From Caballeronia cordobensis (GTDB taxonomy: Bacteria; Pseudomonadota; Gammaproteobacteria; Burkholderiales; Burkholderiaceae), in the NCBI RefSeq assembly GCF_001544575.2, contig NZ_FCNY02000018.1, forward strand, positions 62,001-126,000: a stretch of 64,000 nt of DNA, given 5' to 3'. Of the stretch, positions 17,505 to 26,295 are shown in pieces. How positions within the stretch are numbered: position 1 is the first letter of the stretch; each line of letters opens with the position of its first letter. Position numbers and translations under genes: made by a program. The notes beneath the pieces are model-generated. The model worked only from the letters and a program-made list of their open reading frames with translations. It did not search any database and was not told the origin of the DNA.

Positions 17505-19820
17505 ATGGCCAAAGCTACTTATTCCGCGAGCCCGCAGGCATTGCCGCACCGCATGTCGCGGCTCTTCACCGAGATTCGATGGATTCTCCAGGTCGCCCTC
17601 GGACTGTTCCTCGTCATGGCGCTCCTCTCGTACAGCCGCAAGGACCCGAGCTGGACCCACGCGGTGAGCGTCGATCACATCGCCAACTGGGCGGGGCGCG
17701 TCGGCGCTTATACGTCGGATATCCTGCTGCTCGTCTTCGGGCTGTCTTCGTACTGGCTGATCGTGCTGCTCGCGCGGCGCATCATCGCGAATTATCGAAA
17801 AATCACGCAGCCGCCCGCCGTCGATGAAGACGCGCCCAAAGACCGCACCTGGCTCGCCGAAGCCTTCGCGTTCGTGCTCGTGCTGCTCGCCTCCGACGGC
17901 ATCGAGGCGCTGCGCATGTGGTCGCTCAAGGTGCAGTTGCCGCGCGCGCCGGGCGGTGTAGTGGGTGATGTCGTCGCGCGGCACGTCTCGCATGCGCTCG
18001 GCTTCACCGGCGCAACGCTCTTTTTGCTGATCGCGCTCGCGATCGGCCTGTCGCTGTATTTCCGCTTCTCGTGGCTGTCGGTCTGCGAGAAGGTCGGAGA
18101 CGGCATCCTCAACGCAATCACCGGCGCGCAATTGCGCCGCGAAGCCGGCCGGGACCGCAAGCTCGGCGAGGAAGCCGCGTCCAAGCGCGAGGGCAAGGTC
18201 GTGCGTTCGCGCGAGAAAAGCGAGGATCACGAGCCGGTGATGATCGTGCCCGCCGCGCCGGCGCCCGCGCGCTCCGAACGTGCCGAGAAGGAAAAGCAGG
18301 TGCCGCTCTTCAAGGACTTGCCGGGCGATTCCACGCTGCCGCCGCTCGCGCTTCTCGATCCGCCGCCGAAGACGCAGGAAACCATCGCTGCCGACACGCT
18401 CGAATACACGTCGCGCCTCATCGAGAAGAAGCTGAAGGATTTCGGCGTGGACGTGAGCGTGGTCGCGGCGTATCCGGGGCCGGTCGTCACGCGCTATGAA
18501 ATCGAGCCGGCGACGGGCGTGAAGGGCAGCCAGATCGTCGGTCTCGCGAAGGATCTGGCGCGCTCGCTGTCGCTCGTGTCGATTCGCGTCGTCGAGACGA
18601 TTCCGGGCAAGAACTTCATGGCGCTCGAATTGCCGAATCAGCGCCGCCAGACGGTCAAGCTCTCCGAGATTCTCGGCTCCGAGGTCTATGCGAACGGCGC
18701 CTCGCCGCTGACGATGGGTCTCGGCAAGGATATCGGCGGCAATCCGGTCTGCGCCGATCTCGCGAAGATGCCGCACTTGCTGGTCGCGGGCACCACGGGC
18801 TCGGGCAAATCGGTCGGCATCAACGCGATGATCCTCTCGCTGCTCTACAAGGCGAGCGCGGATCAGGTGCGCCTCATCCTCATCGATCCGAAGATGCTCG
18901 AAATGAGCGTCTACGAAGGCATTCCGCACTTGCTGTGCCCCGTCGTCACCGACATGCGGCAGGCGGGCCACGCGCTCAACTGGGCGGTCGCCGAAATGGA
19001 GCGCCGCTACAAGTTGATGAGCAAGATGGGCGTGCGCAATCTCGCGAGCTTCAACACGAAGATCGACGAAGCGAAGAAGCGCGACGAAAAGATTCCGAAC
19101 CCCTTCAGCCTCACGCCCGACGAACCCGAGCCGCTCACGCGCCTGCCGAACATCGTCGTGGTGATCGACGAGCTCGCCGACCTGATGATGGTGGTCGGCA
19201 AGAAGGTGGAAGAGCTGATCGCGCGGATCGCGCAGAAAGCGCGCGCGGCGGGCATCCACCTGATTCTCGCGACGCAGCGGCCTTCGGTCGATGTCATCAC
19301 GGGCCTCATCAAGGCGAACGTGCCGACGCGCATGGCGTTCCAGGTGTCGTCGAAGATCGATTCGCGCACGATTCTCGATCAGCAGGGCGCGGAATCGCTG
19401 CTCGGCATGGGCGACATGCTCTATCTGCCGCCGGGCTCGGGTCTGCCGGTGCGTGTGCACGGCGCGTTCGTGTCGGACGAGGAAGTGCATCGCGTCGTCG
19501 AGAAGCTCAAGGAGCACGGCGAGCCGAACTATATCGAGGGCATTCTCGAAGGCGGTCTCGCGGGCGACGGCGACGAAGGCTCGGCGGGCGCGGGCGGAAC
19601 CGGCGGCGCCGACGGCGAGTCGGATCCTTTGTACGATCAGGCCGTCGAGGTCGTGATCAAGAACAAGCGCGCGTCGATCTCGCTCGTGCAGCGGCACTTG
19701 CGCATCGGCTACAACCGCGCGGCGCGTCTGCTCGAACAGATGGAAAACTCGGGGCTCGTGTCGGCGATGTCGTCGAACGGCAACCGCGAAATCCTCTCGC
19801 CGGCGCGCGATGCGGAATGA
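17505..19820 (+). CDS. ftsK: DNA translocase FtsK
   Basis: The 771-aa protein links cell division to chromosome segregation: it anchors at the septum and pumps DNA toward the dif site. The N-terminal region has four membrane helices (about 27-42, 72-92, 118-132, 168-190). A short linker rich in charged residues follows, then the RecA-like motor with Walker A GTTGSGKS (429-436) and Walker B VVVIDELADLMM. The gamma winged-helix ends the protein (KRASISLVQRHLRIGYNRAARL). The linker is much shorter than in E. coli FtsK, as usual in this group. lolA follows after 50 nt. Confidence 0.97.
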   Translation: MAKATYSASPQALPHRMSRLFTEIRWILQVALGLFLVMALLSYSRKDPSWTHAVSVDHIANWAGRVGAYTSDILLLVFGLSSYWLIVLLARRIIANYRKITQPPAVDEDAPKDRTWLAEAFAFVLVLLASDGIEALRMWSLKVQLPRAPGGVVGDVVARHVSHALGFTGATLFLLIALAIGLSLYFRFSWLSVCEKVGDGILNAITGAQLRREAGRDRKLGEEAASKREGKVVRSREKSEDHEPVMIVPAAPAPARSERAEKEKQVPLFKDLPGDSTLPPLALLDPPPKTQETIAADTLEYTSRLIEKKLKDFGVDVSVVAAYPGPVVTRYEIEPATGVKGSQIVGLAKDLARSLSLVSIRVVETIPGKNFMALELPNQRRQTVKLSEILGSEVYANGASPLTMGLGKDIGGNPVCADLAKMPHLLVAGTTGSGKSVGINAMILSLLYKASADQVRLILIDPKMLEMSVYEGIPHLLCPVVTDMRQAGHALNWAVAEMERRYKLMSKMGVRNLASFNTKIDEAKKRDEKIPNPFSLTPDEPEPLTRLPNIVVVIDELADLMMVVGKKVEELIARIAQKARAAGIHLILATQRPSVDVITGLIKANVPTRMAFQVSSKIDSRTILDQQGAESLLGMGDMLYLPPGSGLPVRVHGAFVSDEEVHRVVEKLKEHGEPNYIEGILEGGLAGDGDEGSAGAGGTGGADGESDPLYDQAVEVVIKNKRASISLVQRHLRIGYNRAARLLEQMENSGLVSAMSSNGNREILSPARDAE

Positions 19821-19870
19821 CGCAAGCGTCGAGGCGGAATGACGCGCGCGTCCCAACGGAGAACATAACG

Positions 19871-20551
19871 ATGAAGCAATTTACGGGGAATCCCTTCACG
19901 AAGGCGCTCGGCGCGGCGATCTTTTCGGCGTCGATGCTGTTCGCGTCGCACGCGTTCGCGAGCGGCACGGAGCAGTTGAAGGCGTTCGTGTCGCAGGTTC
20001 ATGCGGCGCGCGGCGACTTCACGCAGCAGGAAATCAAGGCGCCGGGCAAGACGAACAACGGCGCGACCTCGAACGCGGTGCCGACCAAGGGCGCGACGTC
20101 GAGCGGCACCTTCATGTTCGCGCGTCCGGGCAAGTTCATCTGGTCGTATCAGAAGCCGTATTCGCAAGTCCTTCAGGCCGACGGCGACAAGCTCTACGTC
20201 TACGACAAGGATCTGAATCAGGTCACGGTGCGCACGCTCGGCGGCGCGCTCGGCGCGAGCCCCGCGGCGATTCTCTTCGGCAGCAACGATCTGGACAAGA
20301 ACTTCAACCTGCGCGATGCGGGCGAGAAGGGCGGCATCGACTGGCTCGAACTCACGCCGAAGTCGAAGGACACGCAGTTCGAGACGGTCGGCATCGGCTT
20401 CAAGGACGGCAACCTGCAGGCGATGGAGTTGCACGACGTGTTCGGCAACGTCACGCTCCTCACGTTCTCGAACATTCAGAAGAACCCGCCGATCAAGAGC
20501 GACACCTTCAAGTTCACCGTGCCGAAGGGCGCGGACGTGATCAACGGGTAA
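19871..20551 (+). CDS. lolA: Outer-membrane lipoprotein carrier protein LolA
   Basis: The protein (226 aa) begins with a signal peptide (cleavage likely after ASHAFA, about residue 31). The LolA fold follows: QVHAARGDFTQQ, GTFMFARPGKFIWSYQKPYSQVLQADGDKLYVYDKDLNQVT and a C-terminal VPKGADVI strand. LolA shuttles lipoproteins across the periplasm from LolCDE to LolB. It follows ftsK closely, the conserved gene pair of many proteobacteria (rarA, usually next, lies elsewhere here). The insert TNNGATSNAVPTKGATSSGT lengthens an early loop. Confidence 0.95.
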   Translation: MKQFTGNPFTKALGAAIFSASMLFASHAFASGTEQLKAFVSQVHAARGDFTQQEIKAPGKTNNGATSNAVPTKGATSSGTFMFARPGKFIWSYQKPYSQVLQADGDKLYVYDKDLNQVTVRTLGGALGASPAAILFGSNDLDKNFNLRDAGEKGGIDWLELTPKSKDTQFETVGIGFKDGNLQAMELHDVFGNVTLLTFSNIQKNPPIKSDTFKFTVPKGADVING

Positions 20552-20588
20552 CGCCTTCGTAGTGCGGCTCGCGCGAGCCGCACGTTCG

Positions 20589-21065
20589 CTAGCGATAGTT
20601 CGTCACGATCGTCACGCGTGTGGCGGAGGAAGATGCATCGTCCTTCGCGCGTATCGCCAGCGTTCCGCCGAGTGCGCCGAGGTGGTATTCCCCGCCGATA
20701 CCCGGCGTCATCTTGCGTCCCTTGCCGTCGCTAAAGCTCGCGGCAAGCGCCTGGCCGCCGTTCGTCGCGTGGCCCGCAACCGATAGGGAAACGTCCGCGT
20801 TGGGCGGATTGCGTGGATCGGCGCCGTACGTGACGTATAGGGTGTTGCCGGACGACTCGCCGCTGCGCGTCTGTTCGGCGGTCGATACGCCCAGCGTTGG
20901 CGTAGTTCCGATGGACACATCGAACGGCGGCGCGACCAACGCGCCTCTGAATGTGATGACGCCGCCCGGGACCCGAGTCGTCGCTGCGCCTGTCATCGGG
21001 TAAAGGACCGACGCGCCTGTCAGAGCGATCAGCAGTGTCACATGTGCACCGTTTCGTTTCATCAT
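20589..21065 (-). CDS. Small exported fimbrial-like protein of unknown function
   Basis: The 158-aa protein starts at the first of two ATGs behind GGGGGAAA. It has a signal peptide (MKRN then a hydrophobic stretch, cleavage likely near TGAATT, about residue 29). The mature part begins with RVPGGVITFRGALVAPPFDV, which resembles the first beta strand of type 1 fimbrial subunits, and is rich in beta-prone residues, but it lacks the cysteine pair of classical pilins. No chaperone or usher gene lies nearby. I would call it a possible minor fimbrial or adhesin-like protein; the family is not certain. Confidence 0.6.
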   Translation of the reverse strand: MMKRNGAHVTLLIALTGASVLYPMTGAATTRVPGGVITFRGALVAPPFDVSIGTTPTLGVSTAEQTRSGESSGNTLYVTYGADPRNPPNADVSLSVAGHATNGGQALAASFSDGKGRKMTPGIGGEYHLGALGGTLAIRAKDDASSSATRVTIVTNYR

Positions 21066-21236
21066 CGTTTCCCCCTGTTGGACATATCGCGTGTCGTGCT
21101 TCGGCTTATTTTTGAGATGCGCGCGAGCTGATATTAGGAGAAATCTGATTGTTCTGACAATGTACTTTCGATAACTAAATTGTCAAAAACTGTCGGTGCA
21201 AAAAAGCAGTTTCATCGTTTAAATTGCTGCTAAAAA

Positions 21237-22148
21237 TCATGAATGCGCGGCTTGCATGTCCTCGATGAACGCTTCCACGATCTCGCGCTTCGCGCCGCGC
21301 ACGCCGCTCGCACGTGTCGCCCGCGTGACCATCTGAAACGCGACGCGATAGCGCATCGTTTTCGGATTCAGCGGCGCAAGCAGCCCTTCCTTCACATACG
21401 GCGCGGCGAAATGCTCGGGGAGATAGCCGAGGTGGCGGCCCGAGAGCACCAGCATCGCGACGGCTTCCATGTTGTCCGCGACCGCTCCGATATGGCGCGG
21501 TACGAGTTCGCCGGCTTCGGGCAGCGGATAGCTGCGCCACGCCCAGTCGTGCTCGAACGCCTGCGCCGCGCTCACACGCCCCGCGCGCGCGAACAGCGGA
21601 TGCTCGCGTCCGCAATACGCGAGTTGATCCTCCGCGAAGATTTCCGTGTATTCCAGCGACGGCACGCGATGCCAGAAATAGCCGATCGCCATCTGAATCC
21701 GCTCCGACAGCAGCATCTCTTCGAGCTCGCCGGGCGAGCGCACCAGCACCGCGAGGCGCACCGATTCGTCGCGCTGCCGGAAACGCGCGATCGCCTCGCT
21801 CACGCGTGCATTCGCGCTGACAGGCGTGTTGCCGATCATGCCGAGCGTGAGCGTGCCGACGAGCTTCCGGCCGACGTTGCGCGCGGTGGAATCGAACGTG
21901 TCGACGGCCGCGAGCAGCGTCCTGCACGCATCGACGAACTGCTCGCCGCGCGAAGTGAGCGCGAAGCCGCCGCGCCCGCGTTCGCAGAGCCGGTAGCCGA
22001 GCCGCGTTTCGAGCGTCGCGAGCTGCGTGCTGATGGTCGATTGCCCGACGTTGAGCGTGGCCTGCGCGGACGACACGCCGCCCGCATCGACGATGGCGAG
22101 AAAGACGCGGATCAGGCGCAGATCGAGATCGGAAAGGTGAGTGAACAT
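21237..22148 (-). CDS. LysR-family transcriptional regulator
   Basis: This 303-aa protein has the N-terminal winged helix-turn-helix (about residues 8-66: LRLIRVFLAIVDAGGVSSAQ, then QSTISTQLATLETRLG) and a C-terminal substrate-binding fold. It is divergent from the ureohydrolase gene with a 114-bp gap that holds a perfect palindrome. LysR regulators usually activate the divergent gene in response to its substrate, so control of arginine/guanidino-compound breakdown is a reasonable guess. The effector is unknown. Confidence 0.92.
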   Translation of the reverse strand: MFTHLSDLDLRLIRVFLAIVDAGGVSSAQATLNVGQSTISTQLATLETRLGYRLCERGRGGFALTSRGEQFVDACRTLLAAVDTFDSTARNVGRKLVGTLTLGMIGNTPVSANARVSEAIARFRQRDESVRLAVLVRSPGELEEMLLSERIQMAIGYFWHRVPSLEYTEIFAEDQLAYCGREHPLFARAGRVSAAQAFEHDWAWRSYPLPEAGELVPRHIGAVADNMEAVAMLVLSGRHLGYLPEHFAAPYVKEGLLAPLNPKTMRYRVAFQMVTRATRASGVRGAKREIVEAFIEDMQAAHS

Positions 22149-22160
22149 GTGCGGCGGCGA

Positions 22161-22182
22161 AACATCGATAAATATCGATGTT
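22161..22182. promoter_or_regulatory. 22-bp perfect palindrome, probable LysR-regulator binding site
   Basis: Two 10-bp arms (AACATCGATA and TATCGATGTT) flank a central AA. The palindrome lies 13 bp upstream of the LysR start and 81 bp upstream of the ureohydrolase start. It fits the T-N11-A type of LysR recognition box and its position suggests both autoregulation and control of the divergent gene. It is AT-rich against a GC-rich background. Confidence 0.7.
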
Positions 22183-22262
22183 AAGGTATTTTCGTCGCCA
22201 TTTTAACTTCGCCGAAAAGCGGCTGATAATGGTCGTATCGCAACGAACATTCATTCGACGCC

Positions 22263-23288
22263 ATGAATACGACCTCGCCGTCTTCGCTCTTCGCGCCCGC
22301 CGAACACTTCGATTCGCACTTTCTCGAACAGCGCGCCGAGCGCCCGCAGCCGCTGTCGGGCAACCAGATGCCGCGCTGCGGCGGCATCACGACGATGATG
22401 CGTCTGCCGCACGTTCCGTCGGCCGAAGGGCTGGATGCGTGTTTCGTCGGCGTGCCGTTCGATCTCGGCACGTCCAACCGCACGGGCGCGCGCTTCGGGC
22501 CGCGTCAGGTGCGCAGCGAATCCGTGCTGCTGCGGCCTTACAACATGGCGACGCGCGCCGCGCCGTTCGACTCGCTGCGCGTCGCGGATCTGGGCGATGT
22601 CGCGATCAATCCGTACAACCTCCTCGATTCGATCGACCGCATCGAGCGCGCGTATCGCGAAATTCTGAAGCACGGCTGCAAGCCGCTCACGCTCGGCGGC
22701 GATCACACGATCGCGCTGCCGATCCTGCGCGCGATTCACGCGAAGCACGGCAAGGTCGGGCTGATTCACATCGACGCCCACGCGGATGTCAACGACACCA
22801 TGTTCGGCGAGAAGATCGCGCACGGCACGCCGTTTCGCCGCGCGGTGGAAGAGGGCTTGCTGGATTGCTCGCGCGTCGTGCAGATCGGCCTGCGCGGCAC
22901 GGGTTACGAAGCCGGCGATTTCGACTGGTGCCGCGAGCAGGGCTTTCGCGTCGTGCAGACCGAAGAGTGCTGGAACAAATCGCTCGCGCCGCTGATGCAG
23001 GAAGTGCGCGCGCAGATGGGCGACGGCCCGGTCTACATCACGTTCGATATCGACGGTATCGATCCGGCCTTCGCGCCGGGCACGGGCACGCCGGAAATTG
23101 CCGGGCTGACGGTGCCGCAGGCACTGGAAATCGTGCGCGGCGCGCGCGGGCTGAATATCGTCGGCGCGGATCTCGTGGAGGTCGCGCCGCCTTACGACCC
23201 GTTCGGCACGACCGCGCTGCTCGGCGCGAATCTCGCGTTCGAACTGCTGTGCGTGCTGCCGGGCGTGGAGTACCGGACGGCGAAATAG
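22263..23288 (+). CDS. speB: Agmatinase/guanidinobutyrase-type ureohydrolase
   Basis: The protein (341 aa) belongs to the manganese-dependent arginase/agmatinase family, which removes urea from guanidino compounds. The metal-binding motifs are GGDHTIALP, HIDAHADVND and TFDIDGIDPAFAPGTGTPE. From memory, the stretches QPLSGNQMPRCGGITTMMRL and RPYNMATRAAPFDSL resemble 4-guanidinobutyrase (GbuA) of Pseudomonas more than enterobacterial SpeB, so the substrate may be guanidinobutyrate; agmatine cannot be excluded. It is divergent from a LysR gene and convergent with an NCS1 transporter gene that begins on the opposite strand. Confidence 0.88.
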   Translation: MNTTSPSSLFAPAEHFDSHFLEQRAERPQPLSGNQMPRCGGITTMMRLPHVPSAEGLDACFVGVPFDLGTSNRTGARFGPRQVRSESVLLRPYNMATRAAPFDSLRVADLGDVAINPYNLLDSIDRIERAYREILKHGCKPLTLGGDHTIALPILRAIHAKHGKVGLIHIDAHADVNDTMFGEKIAHGTPFRRAVEEGLLDCSRVVQIGLRGTGYEAGDFDWCREQGFRVVQTEECWNKSLAPLMQEVRAQMGDGPVYITFDIDGIDPAFAPGTGTPEIAGLTVPQALEIVRGARGLNIVGADLVEVAPPYDPFGTTALLGANLAFELLCVLPGVEYRTAK

Positions 23289-23291
23289 CGC

Positions 23292-24611
23292 CTACGCGTA
23301 CGCGCGGCGCTTGCCCGACACCAGCAGCAAATAGCACACCGCGCCGAGTGCGAGCGCGGGCAGCGTCGCGCCGAGATTCGGCAGCCATTGATTGATCGCG
23401 TGATACGCGGCGATGCCGATGCCCCACGCGATGAACGCGCTCACGTGCCAGCCGCCCGAATAGCCGTAGCGGCCGTGCACGTCGCCGAGCACGGCGGCGT
23501 CGATGCGGCGCTTTCGCACGATGAAGTGATCCGCCAGCACGACGCCGAACAGCGGCGCGAACACCGAGCCGATGAGCAGCAGGAAGTTCTGGTACTTGCC
23601 CATCTCGACGACGAGCGCGACCAGCGTGCACAGCGCGCCGAACGCGCACGAGAGCATCGGCACGCTGGCGCGCGCCCAGAACGTGCCGGTCGAAACGGCG
23701 GCGGAATGGATGTCGGCGAAAGCGTTGTCGGTTTCGTCGATCAGAATGAGAAACAGCGCGAGGCCTCCGCCCGCCTGCGCGAACGCGGTCGTCAGGAGCG
23801 CGTCTCCTCCGCCCGCCGCGAGTCCGTAGATCGCGCCGAGCGCATAGAACCACAGGTTCGCAATGCCGTAGCCGAGCAGCGTGCCGCGAAACGTGCCGCC
23901 CGCGCTCTTGCCGAAGCGTGTGTAGTCGGCGATCAGCGGCAGCCACGAAAGCGGCATCGCCACCACGAGATCGATGCCCGCGCCGAACGCCATCTCGCCC
24001 GTGCCGGGACGGGACATCAGCGCGGAAATATCGTGCTTTGCGAGCAGATTCCACGTGAGCCAGCCGGCGCCGCCGAGCAGCAGCCAGATGCCCCAGGAGC
24101 GCAGAAAGCGCCGCACGAAGGAGAGCGGTCCGCTCACCGCGAGCAGCGTCGCGAGCGCGCCGAAGATGAGCGTCCAGACGAGCGGCATCGAGAAATGGAA
24201 GGATTGCTTCGCGAGCGCATCGGCGGAATCGCGCATCACGATGATTTCGAACGAGCCCCAGCCGACGAGCTGGATCGCGTTGAGCACGGCCGGCACCGAC
24301 GCGCCGCGCACGCCGAGCGTCGGGCGTAGCGACGACATCGCCGCGAGCCCCGTATCCGTGCCGACGACGCCCGCAAGCGCGAGCAGCACGACGCCGATCG
24401 AGGTGCCGATGGCGATCGCCACCAGCGCGTGCGGCAGCGACAGGCCCGGCACGAGCAGCGCGCCCGCCTGCGCGACGAGCAGGCCGATGCCGAGCGAAAA
24501 CCACAGCGCGAAGGCATCGCTCGTGCCGAACGCGCGCCGCTCGGGCGGCACCGGCGTGAGCGGCGCGTACGTGGCGCTGTCGTCGTGTTGGCCGATAGTC
24601 TCTTGCTGCAT
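23292..24611 (-). CDS. NCS1-family permease (cytosine/hydroxymethylpyrimidine/allantoin type)
   Basis: This 439-aa inner-membrane protein has about twelve hydrophobic helices. NCS1 landmarks are LGVRGASVPAVLNAIQLVGWGSFEI (helix 3 region), PLSWLPLIADYTRFGKSAGG and NAFADIHSAAVSTGTF. It most resembles the CytX/CodB branch, which imports pyrimidine-ring compounds, but I see no TPP riboswitch upstream, so a thiamine link is not supported. It ends 4 bp from the ureohydrolase gene (convergent) and is divergent from rarA. Confidence 0.85.
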   Translation of the reverse strand: MQQETIGQHDDSATYAPLTPVPPERRAFGTSDAFALWFSLGIGLLVAQAGALLVPGLSLPHALVAIAIGTSIGVVLLALAGVVGTDTGLAAMSSLRPTLGVRGASVPAVLNAIQLVGWGSFEIIVMRDSADALAKQSFHFSMPLVWTLIFGALATLLAVSGPLSFVRRFLRSWGIWLLLGGAGWLTWNLLAKHDISALMSRPGTGEMAFGAGIDLVVAMPLSWLPLIADYTRFGKSAGGTFRGTLLGYGIANLWFYALGAIYGLAAGGGDALLTTAFAQAGGGLALFLILIDETDNAFADIHSAAVSTGTFWARASVPMLSCAFGALCTLVALVVEMGKYQNFLLLIGSVFAPLFGVVLADHFIVRKRRIDAAVLGDVHGRYGYSGGWHVSAFIAWGIGIAAYHAINQWLPNLGATLPALALGAVCYLLLVSGKRRAYA

Positions 24612-24837
24612 GGGTTTGGTTCCCTATATTGTCCGGACGGGCTGAACGCGTACGCCCGCCCGGCTGTCATAATTGTCCGATTCTGCGGTCTGATTGCCTT
24701 GCGCGACAACCTGGCCATTTGGCCAATGGGCACGCGCGCCGGAAAAGGGCAAGATTATCGCCGTCTTTGATTCACCCGCGCCAATCGAGCAAGCGCCGAT
24801 TGACGCTCACGCGCATTCGCTGCGCCGACCCAAGCAC

Positions 24838-26154
24838 ATGTTCGAAGAAAACCGTGGCACCGTTCCGCTCGCGGAGCGCCTGCGCCCCCGCACCATCGAC
24901 GACGTCATCGGCCAGAAGCATCTGCTCGGACCGAGCAAGCCGCTGCGCGTCGCGTTCGAATCGGGCGAGGCGCACTCGATGATTCTCTGGGGCCCGCCCG
25001 GCGTCGGCAAGACCACGCTCGCGCGCCTCATGGCCGACGCGTTCCATGCGCAATTCATCTCGCTCTCGGCGGTGCTGTCGGGCGTGAAGGATATCCGCGA
25101 GGCGGTGGAGACGGCGCAGATTCATCGCGCGAACGGGCATCAGACGCTCGTCTTCGTCGATGAAGTGCATCGCTTCAACAAGAGCCAGCAGGATGCGTTC
25201 TTGCCGCATGTGGAGTCGGGCCTGTTCGTGTTCGTCGGCGCGACCACTGAAAATCCGTCGTTCGAGGTGAACAGCGCGCTGTTGTCGCGTGCGGCGGTCT
25301 ACGTGCTGAGGAGCCTAGACGCCGACGAACTGAAGGAACTGCTCGAACGCGCGACGAAAGAGCTCGGCGGCCTCACGTTCACCGACGAAGCGCGCGACGC
25401 GCTCATCGGTTCCGCCGACGGCGACGGCCGCAAGCTCCTGAACAATCTGGAAATCGTCGCGCGCGCGGCGGCGCAGCAAAAGCAGACCGACGTCGACGGC
25501 GCGCTGCTCGGCAGCGCGCTCGCGGAAAACCTGCGCCGCTTCGACAAGGGCGGCGACGCGTTCTACGACCAGATCAGCGCGCTGCACAAATCGGTGCGCG
25601 GCAGCAATCCGGACGCCGCGCTGTACTGGTTCTGCCGCATGCTCGACGGCGGCGCGGACCCGCGCTACATGGCGCGGCGCATCGTGCGCATGGCGTGGGA
25701 AGACATCGGCCTCGCCGATCCGCGCGCCGCGCGCATTACCCTCGACGCAGCCGAGACGTACGAGCGGCTCGGCTCGCCCGAAGGCGAACTGGCGCTTGCG
25801 CAGGCATTGGTTTATCTGGCGGTCGCGCCGAAATCGAACGCTGGATATAACGCGTACAACGAGGCGCGGCGCTTCGTGAGCAAGGATCAGTCGCGCGGGG
25901 TGCCGGTGCATCTGCGCAACGCGCCGACCAAGCTGATGAAGGAGCTCGGCTACGGGCACGAATACCGTTACGCGCACGACGAGCCCGACGCGTACGCGGC
26001 CGGCGAAACCTATCTCCCGGACGGCATGCGCGATCCGCACTGGTACCGGCCGACGCCGCGCGGGCTCGAAGGCAAGATCGGCGAAAAGCTCGACCGGCTC
26101 GCCGAACTCGACGAGGCCTGGCGGCGCGAGCATCGCGAGGAGAAGAAACGCTGA
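24838..26154 (+). CDS. rarA: Replication-associated recombination protein A (AAA+ ATPase)
   Basis: The 438-aa protein is a clamp-loader-like AAA+ ATPase that acts at stalled replication forks. It has LAERLRPRTIDDVIGQKHLLG at the N-terminus, Walker A GPPGVGKTT, Walker B VFVDEVHRFNKSQQDAFLP, sensor 1 FVGATTENPSFEVNSALLSR and the C-terminal tetramerisation domain (RMAWEDIGLADPRA, NAPTKLMKELGYGHEYRYAHD). I chose ATG 24838 (MFEENRGTVPLAERL) because the conserved region begins there; an upstream frame adds unrelated sequence. It precedes serS with a 141-bp gap. Confidence 0.96.
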   Translation: MFEENRGTVPLAERLRPRTIDDVIGQKHLLGPSKPLRVAFESGEAHSMILWGPPGVGKTTLARLMADAFHAQFISLSAVLSGVKDIREAVETAQIHRANGHQTLVFVDEVHRFNKSQQDAFLPHVESGLFVFVGATTENPSFEVNSALLSRAAVYVLRSLDADELKELLERATKELGGLTFTDEARDALIGSADGDGRKLLNNLEIVARAAAQQKQTDVDGALLGSALAENLRRFDKGGDAFYDQISALHKSVRGSNPDAALYWFCRMLDGGADPRYMARRIVRMAWEDIGLADPRAARITLDAAETYERLGSPEGELALAQALVYLAVAPKSNAGYNAYNEARRFVSKDQSRGVPVHLRNAPTKLMKELGYGHEYRYAHDEPDAYAAGETYLPDGMRDPHWYRPTPRGLEGKIGEKLDRLAELDEAWRREHREEKKR

Positions 26155-26295
26155 AGTCCGGGCGTTGAAGCCGCGCGCGGCCGTTTCGCGCACACGCATT
26201 CGGCGTTTCGCCGACCGGTGCGCGTTTGCGACCGGCGCGCGATGACCGTGCGCTAAAATCGGCGTTTCCGATTACTTATCAAAGCAGCCCCCGCC

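Noticed and set aside
23292..24611. Assigning the NCS1 gene as a specific cytosine or allantoin transporter
   Set aside because: The family is clear but the substrate-specific residues cannot be told by eye.
24612..24837. TPP riboswitch upstream of the NCS1 transporter (expected if it were CytX)
   Set aside because: The minus-strand upstream sequence lacks the conserved CTGAGA and ACCTGATC-type blocks.
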